Of a stretch of 64,000 bases of DNA, positions 26,005 through 38,229 are shown in pieces. The notes beneath the pieces are model-generated. The model had not been told where the DNA came from and did no database searches. It saw only the letters and a list, made by a program, of their open reading frames with translations. How positions within the stretch are numbered: the first letter of the stretch is position 1; the number at the start of each line of letters is the position of its first letter. The DNA comes from Kudoa neothunni (lineage: Eukaryota; Cnidaria): assembly GCA_964304625.1 (NCBI GenBank), contig OZ199838.1, positions 9,052,001-9,116,000 of the forward strand, read 5' to 3'. Both the position numbers and the translations under genes were made by a program.

Positions 26005-27093
26005 CCGGGTTTTACTTCCAAAACCGGATTGCGCGCTAAATTAAGTCTTGTTAAAAAAACATGTTATGTAGTCAGCACAACAACGAAATTAGAGAAATCG
26101 CCATTGATCTCGTGGTTAATGAAGGGAAATCCCAAAAACAGGTGGCTCACAATCTAAAAATTCCAAGGTCTACCCTCAACAACATGATCAAAACATACAG
26201 AAAAACAGAATCGACGGAAAAAGGATTAAACTAACTGAGGATATTAAACGTCGACTTCTGGAATTAATAAATGATGATTGCACCACTACGCTAGCATCAA
26301 TGATAGATAAAGTCAGCGTAGATGTTAGCCAAACAACCGTTTGGAGATGGCTTAAGTCATTTACGATATCGTTTAAAATGACACGGTGGATACCTCCGAG
26401 CAGGAATTGTATGGAAGTGAAGCAAGAGAGAAAAGAATACGCAACATGGTATACAAACCTTCCAATTAATGTAAGGTATGAACAATTAATCTTCATTGAC
26501 CAAAGCCCATTTTCCCTCCATATGCTTCTTTTTCACGGACGTTCTCCTGTTGGAACTACACCGAATCCCATTGTAGTAAATAGCAGAGGACCTAATGTCA
26601 CGATGATTCTTGCGATGAGTGCATTGGGTCTAGTGCATTGCGAAGCGATAACCAATGGAGTAAACTGTTCCATTTTTAAGAATTTTTACATAAAATCCAA
26701 GAAATATTAGGATCAGGAAATTACATTATTGTAATGGACAATGTAAGATTCCACCACTCAAACGTGGAGTTTTATGATGATTATCCTTATGAGGTTAGAT
26801 ATCTCCCACAGTACTCTCCATTTTTAACCCCATGTGAGGAGGTTTTCTCACATATTAAAGGAAATGTGAGAAAAGATGGTCCAATTTCTTGGAAACTCTA
26901 AATTTCTACATAGAATGGGAATATCCGCGCAAGCTGTCACTGAATCCAACATGAAGAATTATTTTCAGCACCGCGAAACGTTTTTGGCATCATGTCATAT
27001 GTTGAAGAATGTGTCAAGAGTTGAGAACAAATACATTTTTAAGTATTCTTGCGCGCTTTTATAGGAAAATCCGGTTTTGGGGGTAAAACCCTG
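26005..27093 (+). mobile_element. Compact Tc1/mariner-like element, near intact
   Basis: TA flanks both ends (26003-26004, 27094-27095). Inverted ends pair CCGGGTTTTACTTCCAAAAC with CAGGGTTTTACCCCCAAAAC and both continue CGGATT. The + strand encodes an HTH region (QVAHNLKIPRSTLNNMIK), a second DNA-binding segment (26300 on, VSQTTVWRWLKSFTISFK), the first Asp in QLIFIDQSPFSLHM, the second Asp in YIIVMDNVRFHHSNVEF, and the Glu in YLPQYSPFLTPCEEVF about 33 residues later. Only about two frame changes (near 26140 and 26690) interrupt it. The family differs from the 17186-18480 copy in both TIR and protein. Confidence 0.9.
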
Positions 27094-27294
27094 TAGCAAC
27101 GATAGTCCTAATGGTTTTAGGATTTACGCCCAATAATGTAATGGGCTAAATGGGGGCTCCGCCTCTGTTAACCGGAAGATTATTACAATATTAACATGTA
27201 GAAAAAGATCTAGATAAAAACGTAAGGATTATTTACGTATTTTAGACTCTATAGAAACATTTTTATGCTAATCAATGTATGGCGGGCCGTAGGT

Positions 27295-27440
27295 TGCCCG
27301 CCCTGGTTTATAAGGTTTATTTATGTAGCATTTCTTGATTTATAATTGGCACTGGCAATTGCCACAGGAGGGAATAACTTAAAATCTAAGAATCAAGTTA
27401 AATTTGAAATTCACATGTGTAATCAATGATTCTTGGACTA
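27295..27440 (+). repeat. Unclassified repeat family, copy A
   Basis: GCACTGGCAATTGCCAC, GGAGGGAATAACTTAAAATC and TTTGAAATTCACATGTGTAA appear here on the + strand. They match minus-strand copies near 30430-30740 and 31785-32010. This copy lacks about 40 bases found in the others. The family is unknown to me. Confidence 0.6.
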
Positions 27441-27824
27441 ACATGAAACATGATTAACTATTTTGGATAAAATTTGAGCTGTTGAAAGTTCTAATATTGT
27501 GACTATAAATTTTTTGTTTTGATTAATGTTAAATGCATATTTTAATTTTTTATTAATAAAGGTTTCTTAAACATAAAACCAAATACCAGACATTGTGTTG
27601 TATGCATAAAAACGTCCACCCTATTACCTCTGATTGTACCTAATATGTTTAACCTAGCTCAGCTAATGTAATCTGTAAAAATATGCTTAATTATATTTAA
27701 TAGAATGAAATAATTACATTTGTTATATACATATATTTGGTTTTTAGATTATATTTATATCTCTATTATTACATATCCAAAAAGTATAATAAGTATTAAC
27801 GTTATTCATGGGAAATGATTAGAC

Positions 27825-28505
27825 CAATGTTTCCCAACGTGAGGGCGTGGAAGATTTTTGGTGGGAATGGCAATCTTTGAGCGTTTAATGAACGGCTCTT
27901 GTAGAACGTGGAAAATCCTGGGCATTGATGTGACGTGGATAATGGTGAGATAATTGGGAAATGTGTCGCACATTGAAATCCATACTTCGATTTTTAATCT
28001 TATTTTTAAGCGAATATGAATATCATAAAACAATACCAAAGCATTGATTAATTTGTATAAAAAATATAAAAACGTTTAACATGGTTTTTGCTCAATAGAA
28101 TCGGAATGGTTATAATTCCAATGTTGTCAAATTTATAATCGTGATCCCTTCTTTTTTTGGCTTATCCAAAAACAATATTGATTAACTTTCAATATTAATT
28201 ATTTTATTTCGATCTGTAATTCCCGAATACAGAAACGTTTTGTCTGATGCGGGTTGGATTATTACAAGCTTCACTTAACGAGGCTTTTGGCTAAATGAAG
28301 ATGTAAAAATGTTAATTTTTAAGTCCATCTATAAATTAAATTGGATCTGATCAAATACATTTTAATTCTAATAACAAAGAAATATTTGACATTTTTCAAT
28401 TTTAATGTGACATGAAGCTTGATTCAAAATTATAAGCAATTTAAGTTAAAAAATCAATATATTTGGAAAAGGTGGGGGCGATAGAAAAAAAGTTGGGAAA
28501 TACTG
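27825..28505. mobile_element. Non-autonomous hAT-like MITE
   Basis: The left end CAATGTTTCCCAACGTGAGG pairs with the reverse-complemented right end CAGTATTTCCCAACTTTTTT. CAGTGTTTCCCAAC is a common hAT terminus. The flanking octamers GATTAGAC (27817-27824) and GATTAACA (28506-28513) share their first five bases, in line with an aged 8 bp duplication. No transposase is encoded in 681 bp; the minus-strand open stretch 28039-27806 matches nothing known. Confidence 0.6.
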
Positions 28506-30424
28506 GATTAACACATTCTATGTAATGAATTCAGTAAAATTTTAAAGTAATGATTAATTTTATAGTTAAAATCAATATAAAAGCTTACTGTTTGCACTTA
28601 AATAGCAGTGAACATAATTCTATCTTCTTAAATGATATTGCTACAAGCATGGATAAATTACTAGTTTTAATAACATCAAAATTTAAATAAAACTTAAATT
28701 TTACTCTAATGCGTTATCTAAAATTAATGTTCACAAAAGTAGAAAACACGTTTTGTATTTTTGATTACAGTAACTTGTGTGGAAATTTAAGTTTTCACTG
28801 TAGCCTCATTTGTACAATGGAATCCTCTCCTGGATTAAAAGTTGACTTGTATAATTCCTTAAAAAATCATATTAATCGTTAGCATCATTTTTTCTCCTTC
28901 AATTTATAAATTGGGAAATTGTGAAAAATACTAAATTCCCTATCTAAAATGCTAAAATATTTTAATGAAGCTTTGATTTACTACAAAATAATGTTTGTAT
29001 TCTTTTTGACTCTATAAAGAAGAAAGCTTAAAGGTGACAAAAATTGTCAAAATATAGAGGCAATTGCCCCCCTAGCATTACTTTTTGAGCTAGTAACGAT
29101 GGGGGAAAGTTTTCATAATCATATTATTAAATGAGATACAAAATCATCTTGGTGATGTTTCGATATATAAATTTTTATTTCATCAACAAAAAGTCGACTT
29201 CTCAGGTAATCATCTTTTTGAATTAATATCATTTGGATCTAATAAAAAGCGTATAAAAAAAAGTTATGCTATGAAACGAGTAAAAATATCACGGTGAAAT
29301 CCCTACATAATGTGAAAACAAAAGGAAAACTAACATAGATGTATTTTCGGCTGTCAGTACGTCAACTTATAATTTTAATTGTGCTGTTAAAATTATTAAA
29401 AATGACAATAATGTTGTTACTTGATTATTTTTGGTTGATCACCCAATGCAACAAACTCTCAATTTTTCTGAAAATTTGTGTTAATGAAGGTAATAAATAA
29501 ACTTTTGAATTCGCGGTGATTGCAGATTTAAATATTTTGGATAAATTCCACAATTTTTATTGTTATTAACGCACCCTTGTATTTAACTGCTGCTAACGAT
29601 CCTATTTGAGAATTACGCATAACTTATGCATGCATTTTGTAGAAAAAAATTCAAGTAGACATTGATGGCTTCTTGAAACAAATTTTAGCATGCTTCCTTA
29701 TTTTGAATGAAAAATTATGTAACTTTGTTACGGATAACAACATAAAGTGAGGGAATTTTTGAGAATTGTCTCTTCAAATACCAAATTTTTACCTACCTGT
29801 AAACTTTGTGTAATACAAATGTTTCAAAGGAAGTTAGCACAAAATAATACGAAATAACAACTGATACTCGAAATAAAATCATTAAAATGTTAACAAATAT
29901 TAGAGTTAGCATTCCCATCGAGAGTGAAAGCAATCGAACGACCTAAAGAATCAAGGCTAACAGTCAATGCTTTTTCTAGAAAAAAAAACAATGAAAAAAT
30001 ATAATATTATATATTTAAAATACTAACTATTCATCACACCAAAAGTTTTATTTGAGTACAAAAATTCTAACACAATCAGTCTAATACAATATTTCTAATT
30101 CATGCACTTAAGAATTTTAATAACTTAATAATTTACTTCCCTACTGTTTTCAACTTACAAATTATACAAATATCTCTCCAATTTAAAATAAATGAGCAGT
30201 TGTCACAAGATTTAAAACATTTCTTGGTGCACGTCCATATTAATAGAAATCCAAATTGTTTATTTCATCTGAGTATTCTCCTTATTAACTAATGTTACGC
30301 ACACAATTTTGCATATTAATTTTTTTAAACGTTAAAAACGTGAACTAAAGCTATATTTTAACCCAAAATTCTTTACAATATTGTTGTATTTTTAACCAAT
30401 GTATTTTTCTTTAATATTGTTAAT
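28506..30424. other. AT-rich, nothing recognised
   Basis: About 1.9 kb with dense stops in all six frames. I see no exon chains, clear transposon ends or RNA genes. Confidence 0.5.
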
Positions 30425-30740
30425 TATGTTAGGCCAATAATCATTAATTTCAATTGTGAATTTCAAATTCTATGTGAGTTTGAAGATTTGGAGTTATCCC
30501 CTCCCGTAGCAAAAGACAATCCACACATGCGGATTATACGGACCCATAGCGATAGCCAATGCCTCGTGAAAATAGTGTATGCTCGCGTAATTTTTCAGCT
30601 GTCCAAATGTGTCCACGGGTCGCACTTTACCCACCACTGCCCAAGGGGTTACATACGACCGACCCATCATCGTATTCAATTTTTTCTGTCAAGTAGGAGT
30701 AAATTGTTTCAAAAACTTAAAAATTTCATAAGGGAAATAA
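30425..30740 (-). repeat. Unclassified repeat family, copy B, with coding-like segment
   Basis: On the minus strand 30679-30494 is open and encodes VTPWAVVGKVRPVDTFGQ and, near its end, EALAIAMGPYNPHVWIVFCY before a stop. A 3' tail follows (TTTGAAATTCACAATTG). Copy C at 31785-32010 shares the ending (ATDPCNPHMWFIHWYRR) and the same tail. Three copies with a shared C-terminal coding-like end suggest a mobile or processed sequence. I cannot assign it. Confidence 0.55.
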
Positions 30741-31784
30741 CTTAAGGCAGATTATAGGAAGTTATTACTTTTTAAGAAGAATCCTTACATGTGTGTTTAG
30801 TATAGCATTCAATAAACGTAAAAATGTAGTTATAAAAAACCTAAAAACGAAAAAACGGGTATTTCTATAAAATTATTAGTTTTAATGAATTATGTATGTA
30901 CTGATCAAAATAATAATCTTAATTTATATATTATATTTGTATCTTTAAAAATTTACAATTAGTATATTTTTCCGAATTGTTCGTTAAAAAATTTTAGCAT
31001 ATAAAAAAATTATAAACTATAACAAATCTTACTACATTAATATCTACATTGGAAAGTTCATGAAGTATGTTTATTATAGTTAAAAATGATATGTTTATGT
31101 GAAACTTGCAAAAAGTTTATTTTTTAAGTTAATTTATATAAAATTGTTATATGTCAATAATAAAAAATCTAAATAATAATAAATAATTTCTGAGTTAATA
31201 ACTAATAAAGAAACAAGTTAATTTAATGTTTGTTGAAAAAAGAAATGCGATGAAACATGCGCAAGAGGACGTTTTTTAGGTGTCGCATACTTTACTATTA
31301 CCACAATCAGTTTGGTTCCCCTATTAAGTAAAATCAGTCAATTTAAGATATATAAAACTTTTTTATGAATGAATAAAAATTTTGGTGTAATCTTATTAGA
31401 ATACAACAAACGTCTAAAACCATTGAAATTTAAAATGTGGGCATGTGTAAAACATGATATCGGAATGGGTATCGGTATCGATCAGTACTGAAATTTGGAA
31501 TACTCGTGCTCGTTTTAAAAGATGTGGTATCGGTGCAACCCTAATAAAAACCATAGGTAGGCCCAAGGCAATGAATAATTATTTTGAATTCGATAAAAAA
31601 ATTTGATATCTAAGTGGTATGTTTGAAAAAATATAATCATTCTGTTTTAAAAATTGTTGTGGGTTATTTGCTTTATAACAAATCTAATGGAAATAAAATT
31701 AATCCCATACTCGTCGCGCGTGCGCAATTCGTATAGAAAAGACATTATCTTTTTCAATAGCTCAAATTTTCTCAAAAACAGTTA

Positions 31785-32010
31785 ATTATGGTAGGCAAAA
31801 AATCATTAATTACAAATGTGAATTTCAAATTTTAACTGGGTTCTTAGATTCGGAATTATTTCCTCCTGTACCAATGGATAAACCACATATGCGGATTGCA
31901 TGGATCCGTGGCAATAGCCACTGCCTTTAAAATTACCCCAATTAATATTTTCAACGGTAAATTGAGCAATTATAAAATTTCGATGACCCATAATAATCAA
32001 AAGAATAATT
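31785..32010 (-). repeat. Unclassified repeat family, copy C
   Basis: It is in the same orientation as copy B, about 1.35 kb away. It shares the AATCCGCAT(A/G)TGTGG core and the tail TTTGAAATTCACATTTGTAA. The open stretch 32000-31806 is in a different frame from the B-like reading, so the copy is degraded. The 30741-31784 interval between them is AT-rich and featureless. Confidence 0.55.
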
Positions 32011-33129
32011 GTTGTTTATTTATTAAAAGTCACTAGAATAATTCACACCTTCGTTGAATTCGTTATGTCAATGAAACAGGTGAAAATGTACTATTTTATA
32101 GTTTTAATGTTATGTGCGCATGCAATTTTTCTATCGAAATTAATGTCTGTTAATATTCACGTTAAAATAAATATACAAACTTATACGGATGATTTAAAAA
32201 GTAGTTAATTTTTAGTTTAGGCATACCGACAAAATTAACAACATTAATTTGCAATCAATAAAAAAATATTTTGGAAATATAAATAATTATAATTACTTTT
32301 TGTAGCTTTAATTTTTTACTAAAAATTCAAGAATTATTATTTTATAATTTATGAATTAACGTTTCAAATAAAATAATCTTAACTACTTTCACAATAAATT
32401 GTTTTATCCAAAACCTTGTTACGAATATAATAATTATTTAGGTCTATAAATCATAATTTTATTCACATAAATCCTAATGAAATAGTCTTAGAGTCCAAGA
32501 GAATCGATATAGTAAAGTTTTTTATATTTATATTTATTATAACGAAATGTACTTAAAAGCATACTGGAGGTTATTACAAAGTTATATGATTACCAGTAAC
32601 AAGCGTTTTTGGATATGACATCATTTTCCACCAATTTTGCAAGCCTTAATTCAATAATGTAGAGATACGATTTACGCAGTTATACTCATACTCTACAAAT
32701 ATTGCTGAATCTCATTCAATTTACGTTACGTTAGAAAAACAATTTTTATTTCTCATGAACGGTGGAGGTAATATTTTCATGGATGAAATTTATCTCTTTC
32801 AAACTCTCGGAATAGCTGCAAGAAATTAATTTAGGAGAAAAAACTGTTACTCATCTTCTTACAATTAAATCGAATATAATACAAAAAGACCACAATCCAC
32901 TCAATTAGGCTACAACCCGATGCAGTTAGAGGGATAAATACTTTTAATTCAAATATTTAAAAATCTTAAAATAATTATAATTTTGATAGATATCCAGTCG
33001 TTTTAATTTCAATGAAATAAATGAAAAAGAAATTGGAAATAATGAATATATGTGTATGTATTTTAATAAGTAATCGAAAGCATTTATATTCAAATCTAAA
33101 CGTGAGATTGATCGAGGGAATGTGTTATT
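32011..33129. other. Intergenic, nothing recognised
   Basis: AT-rich sequence downstream of the FEN1 stop codon. No open frames of note, transposon ends or RNA genes were seen. Confidence 0.5.
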
Positions 33130-34768
33130 TCATTTCTTCTTAGACTTCGCCTTTCCCACGTTATTTTTGGTGTTGCTAGCCGCGGATTTTGGAAGTGATG
33201 AAGCGACCGTTTTACCGACCTATAATAACAATAACGTAGACACTAGAGTCGATGATAATAATTCATTCGACTTTGAAAAACTGGTCAATTCTAGCTTGCG
33301 TAGAACGTTTGAGAGCCTTGTTAAGACGTTCGATTCCATTTTCTACTGTGTTCGAACTAGGGCAAAGCGAAGTTATTTTTTTATTAAACGCCACATGGCA
33401 TATACTTAAATCCTTTTTTATTTACCAGGTAATCTATTAGCTCATCCTTATTAGGAGGTTTCCATTCAAACTATCATCCCGAGGGAAATAAAATCAGTGC
33501 CCAGCTCCAACAACTAAATACTTTGTGTTCAGAAAAGTCGGAAACAAGTGGTTCGGTGAAGAGCTTTCTAACGGATTCAATATTAGGGTTTCCTTCCATC
33601 GTTAGAGTAGGCTTTTCTTTGAGAATATTTTCGATGGAGCCAAATTTTTTCAACAAATTAAGCGCCTTATGTGGTCCTATTCCTTTTATGGTGGGGCAAT
33701 AGTCACATCCCATTAGAATGCACAAGTCAATAAACTAACACAATATTCAAACTCATATTAAATAAGGATGATAAACAAATTACAGTTTTTAGTTCAATCT
33801 CCAGACCATTCAGTAATTTTTCTAGGTTGAACTCAATCACCGGTAGATTCCTAAAAAAAATAAGTCCAATGAAGAAGAGAAAATATACTTGGACGAACTA
33901 CTCAACAGATTTCTCAGTAGAATAGTAGAGCCGAATGTCAAAGCATCCATATCTTCAGTAGCAACAGCAAAAGCTTGGCCATTTTTAACCATTTGGGCAC
34001 ATTGAGCTTCTGCCTCTGATGCGCCAGTAACAAATGGAACACCCATACGCTGTAGCAATTCTTTAGCGTCTTCATTGTGTTCTTTTGTAACTTTTACCTT
34101 AATAAAAGTTTATTGATCAAACAATGCGATTCAGACTCTAAGTACAGTCCTCCTAACAAACTTATTGATATCCTCAACATTCGCTAAACATTGAAAATTT
34201 TATCTTTTTTAAAAATCTACACTCAAAAAACCATTTTCGATGGCTTCTTCTAACGATTTTTGATTTTTTTGAAGTAACTCTTGACGTTTCTCAAGCTAAC
34301 ACAACAAATAGTTTTATAGGAAAATTTTTTGATTTAATACCGTTCCTGACTTGTTTTCGGGAGGTGCACCATCGAAAACATATCTAAACCAACAAATGAA
34401 TGTACACACATTTTCCATTAAAGTTACATGGGTTTAATTCCATTTTCTATCAATCGAATTGTACGAAAAAACAGACCCGTAAGATGACTAAACTGGTGAA
34501 ATTGGTGACAAATATATCGACATTACCTTGTGACCTGACCGTCAATATCTTTGAGATTTTCACCATTCACTCGTATAGCGACCATAAATTGATACAAACA
34601 CATAGAAATATCAATGGCCACTATTCTACCTAAAATGGGCATTTGAAGGGTAAGCTGAATAGGTATTGGGAGAAATGACGAACTACCATTGTAGCCAGTA
34701 ATTTTATTTTCTTTGTAAGCTCCTGGCGCAACCGTTTTGATGAATTTACTCAGACCGCGTATTCCCAT
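33130..34768 (-). CDS. FEN1: Flap endonuclease 1
   Basis: FEN1 is a structure-specific 5' nuclease that removes RNA-primed flaps in Okazaki-fragment maturation and long-patch base-excision repair, acting with PCNA. Twelve exons: 34768-34687, 34629-34527, 34487-34428, 34383-34341, 34295-34232, 34183-34137, 34097-33889, 33850-33784, 33734-33522, 33470-33406, 33356-33272 and 33219-33130. They sum to 1128 nt, or 375 residues (human 380). Introns are 38-57 nt and all phases agree. The N-terminus is [17 protein letters not shown]. Metal ligands are present: D34 (VAIDISM), D86 (YVFDGAPP), SEAEA (E161/E163), ATEDMD and MGCDYC (D236). The H2TH motif is [21 protein letters not shown] box (QARIDQFF) precedes a basic Lys-rich tail ending KAKSKKK in the last exon. 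It looks complete and functional. Confidence 0.97.
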
Positions 34769-35327
34769 CCTAGTCTTTGATAGCTGAGCTCACGATTGAT
34801 CCTCTTAACTACACATTCTAGTTTGCAATTGTATTTAATTACTCTCTTAGTTTTATATTCTTTATTTTTAGGGTTAAATTTAATAATTGAACACATAATG
34901 TAGTTTTTGTTGGTAATTATTGTGATTGCTAACTATTTATAGTTGACGAATAAGCTCGATTCTGTTTTAATGTGCGCGCCTAGCCTGTGTGGCTTCATTG
35001 TACCGCTTTTTTCGTTGATAATATCAATCAATATTTCACATTATTTTGAGTAATAAATTTAGAATTTTAGTTTTAATACTTAATGGAGTGTCATTCCGAA
35101 GGTTGCCAACATTTAACGTATTAATTACTTCCATGTTGCAACTCTCTGAATTCCCCATTTGTATGGCTTAGTGTACAATGAATAAGTTTAAACCGCAATA
35201 AGCTTGATTTAGGGACAATTTAATTAAAACAATTTCATATTTGAATGATAATGTCATCTTTTGAGCGTTGGAAAATCTCAACAACCCTTTCAATTTCTTA
35301 AATAATATTCAGAGGGGTGATGCAATA
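34769..35327. other. FEN1 upstream region
   Basis: It should hold the FEN1 promoter and 5' UTR on the minus strand. I see no other coding exons and no clear promoter motif. Confidence 0.4.
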
Positions 35328-37248
35328 CGGTATTTCAAGATCAAAATGCAACCTTCTTAAAATGGAACATATTTTTAATTATTAATATTTCTTGGTTTAA
35401 ATAACGATTAAACTATGAGCCTGAATAGTTGTAGTAGTTTAAATATTGTTTAGGCATAATTTTAGTTGGGCATTCCGTAATAGCATTAAATAATCTTTAT
35501 TGTCGGAAGGATTTTTATTTCTTACAACTGATATCAAATAATAGAAACCATCTCATGTGGATTTAAAAAAGGGTCACAACGTTATAGGAAAATTAGGTTT
35601 AGACAATTTTTGCAAAACTTGTTATGCAATCATCGGCTGAAATTTGGTCTAAGCACCCCTAACCCTCAATAAAATAGTGCTTATATTTATTATAAAAACA
35701 AATTTTGTACAAAACGCAACAAAAAGGCAAATAAGAGTTGTTTGATTGTAGATTAATTTTTAAAGATTGTATAAAACCACTCCATAAGTCATGTCGATTT
35801 GTTTGTCTCCATTGAAATTCACCAAGAAATTCATTAATGCCATCCATACGAACAGTTCCATCCTCATTAATTGATAAGGTTCGATTTCTTGGAGATATTC
35901 GGTATTTTATAGCATCCCAAATGCCTTCAATAATATTGGTGTGAGTTCCAGAAACATTATCTACATATTCTATACCGTGGTTAACAGTGAGATGAGTCTA
36001 AAAATTATGGAGTGTGGCGTAGCTTTTGAAGCAGTCAGTGATGATAATGGAGCCTGGTTTGACATAGGTTTTTATTTTTTTATTAGGATTTTAACAGCTC
36101 CATTATGGACCTTCACTAGAAAAATTCTTCTTTTGGGTGTCCTTTCGACACCTCCAAGAACCCATACTCCATTAATACCATGGCCATTGTTGTGCTTTAT
36201 TTTACCAAACTTCGACTCATAAATTTCTACGATTGTGTTTTCTCCTCCAATTATGATGTCCTCGAATCCTAAACTGTCGGCCATCATCTGTCTAAGGTAG
36301 TGCGAGTAGTTTGTGATAGTTTGAGAAGAGTGACCAGTTATAGTGATCAAGTTAAGGGTTTTTACACCCACAAACCAATAATAAGCCAATTCCATGAAAT
36401 AATTAACTTTAATTTTCATATTTTTGAAGATTTTATAGTCAAAAATGGAGAATTCTTTCCTCCAAGACTTTGCACAACATCGCCAATTTTTTCTGTGGAT
36501 CGAAAATCTGATTCCACCACATTTAATGCAATTAATTGACTCCTTAAGAACGCCGTATTCAATAAGATAATTTATGGAATTTGTCTCTTCACTGAAAATT
36601 TTACTGAATGCCTTTCTTGGTGTAATCATTGTTGTGTGGTTTGTTTGTAAATAGCGACTTAATCCTTATATATCGTGTTTGTGAGCCGGTAATCCTGATG
36701 GTACGGTATTAGTGTTAGCGGAGGTAAACAAACAATTATCTCCGCCGTTAATCTCGATAATGTTATAGGATTATATAGGGCAGATTTCAAATGTGATCCC
36801 AATCATCACCAACTATATTCTGAACGAATGATTTTTGCATATTGGAAAATTTTGATCATCGGTCCCCACCTTTTTACTGACTGAACAAATATCATCATGA
36901 TTTCGCCTTAAAATTCACCCAATCGGTGATTTTTGAACATTCATACACATGTAAATTTATTCCTTTGTATATTTCTGAGACATTTTATAAGAAATCAAAC
37001 AAACAATAATTATTTCTGCGAATAGAATGACTCTATTTCGCATTCTTACGTGAAATGTCACATATTTCCGTTTATGTATGTCAATTCAATTTTGATTCGG
37101 TATGGGGGTGTTTTGACCAGACGTATTTCTAAGCACGTTTAAAATCTGTTTTTTGATATAAAAATAATGCTCTTTTAATTTAGAACCCGTTTAGAAAAAG
37201 AATTATATCATTTTAAAAGATTATTTGCATTTTGATCTTGAAATACTG
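35328..37248. mobile_element. Element with Tc1-like ends enclosing a Merlin gene
   Basis: The left end CGGTATTTCAAGATCAAAAT and the reverse-complemented right end CAGTATTTCAAGATCAAAAT both continue GCAA, and TA flanks each (35326-35327, 37249-37250). These ends match the Tc1-like element at 17186-18480 (CAGTATTTCAAGACC). The only coding sequence inside is a Merlin transposase (35659-36629). I infer a Merlin insertion into a related Tc1-type non-autonomous copy, or a Merlin family with similar ends. No 8-9 bp Merlin target duplication was identified. Confidence 0.6.
35659..36629 (-). pseudogene. Merlin (ISXO2-like) transposase, almost complete
   Basis: 36629-36072 is one open segment of 185 residues. 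It has a Cys pair (SINCIKCGGIRF) and a later WRCCAKSWRKEFSIFD, an HTH-like stretch (TLNLITITGHSSQTITNY), and the first catalytic block (ENTIVEIYESKFGKIKHNNG), where the usual Asp appears as Tyr (IYES instead of IDES). The same strand continues with GSIIITDCFKSYATLHNF (second Asp), GTHTNIIEGIWDAIKYRI (Glu), and a C-terminal stretch 35847-35659. One or two interruptions separate these parts. The Asp-to-Tyr change alone would be expected to abolish catalysis. Confidence 0.85.
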
Positions 37249-38229
37249 TATCACTCCTTGAAAATAAATTATTTTACAAATTAAATGAAAATTTGTATTT
37301 TTAAAATAATTATTTTTTATCAGTTTAATATCTTGTCTCATTTTTAATATTAAGTTTTTTTATTTAAGATTTCCATTATATAGAGATTAATCCGATATTA
37401 GACATTGAAGTTAAAATATTTTGTTTAGTGTTGAAATATACTAACTCTAAGCTTATATTTTCCAGTTTAGCAATTTTAAATCCATTTAAATTCATAATAT
37501 CATATTTGGTAGTGTTAAACCGATTTTTAGAATAGCAAAGTATATTTTTAATTTATGTCAAACTATTTATATAAGGATTTCAATCGAAATAGAGACTAGT
37601 AGTAATTATCCATTATTTTAACTAATTTAAACTTTGAATTATCCTCAGACACATCTGAATAACAATTTTAGAATCGAAGGAAGCGATATCTTATGATTAA
37701 AATAATACTAATCTATGTAGAGGGGGATGATATATTAGTTCATATGATGATATTTAGTTTGAATGGTATAAATTTAAACAATAATTAAACATTAAATATA
37801 CAATTAGAAAAGCTCGACTAATATATATATAATTTAAAATCGTCACAGTGATGTTTTAATTCTACAAAAATCCAGAACGCATAAAATTTTTAAAGAATAT
37901 GATTTATTCTAAATATATGTCATTAATCAAATTTTAATACCCACTTGATGCATTTTCTAGGCATTCGTTCTCCATACGATATAGATGGAAAATTAATGTT
38001 AAAATTAAATCTCTATTTTAATTATTCTATGTTAAAATTTTTCTAAGATAAATGCTAAATAATTATCTAACTAAAATAATTTGGAAGTGGTAATTGGTAC
38101 GACGGTAAATAAAATACAGATGTCATTAATTTTGACTATATTTAATTATTGTTTTCCCGTGGAATTCTTCTTAAGGAATTAAATAATTAAATGTATTAGA
38201 TTCTAAAAATTAAATCTTTATACAACTTC
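37249..38229. other. AT-rich, nothing recognised
   Basis: Very AT-rich with short runs of all stops. No gene, repeat end or structured RNA could be supported. Confidence 0.5.

Noticed and set aside
33122-33440. Plus-strand open frames over the FEN1 3' exons
   Set aside because: They are antisense to confirmed FEN1 exons 10-12 and have no family resemblance.
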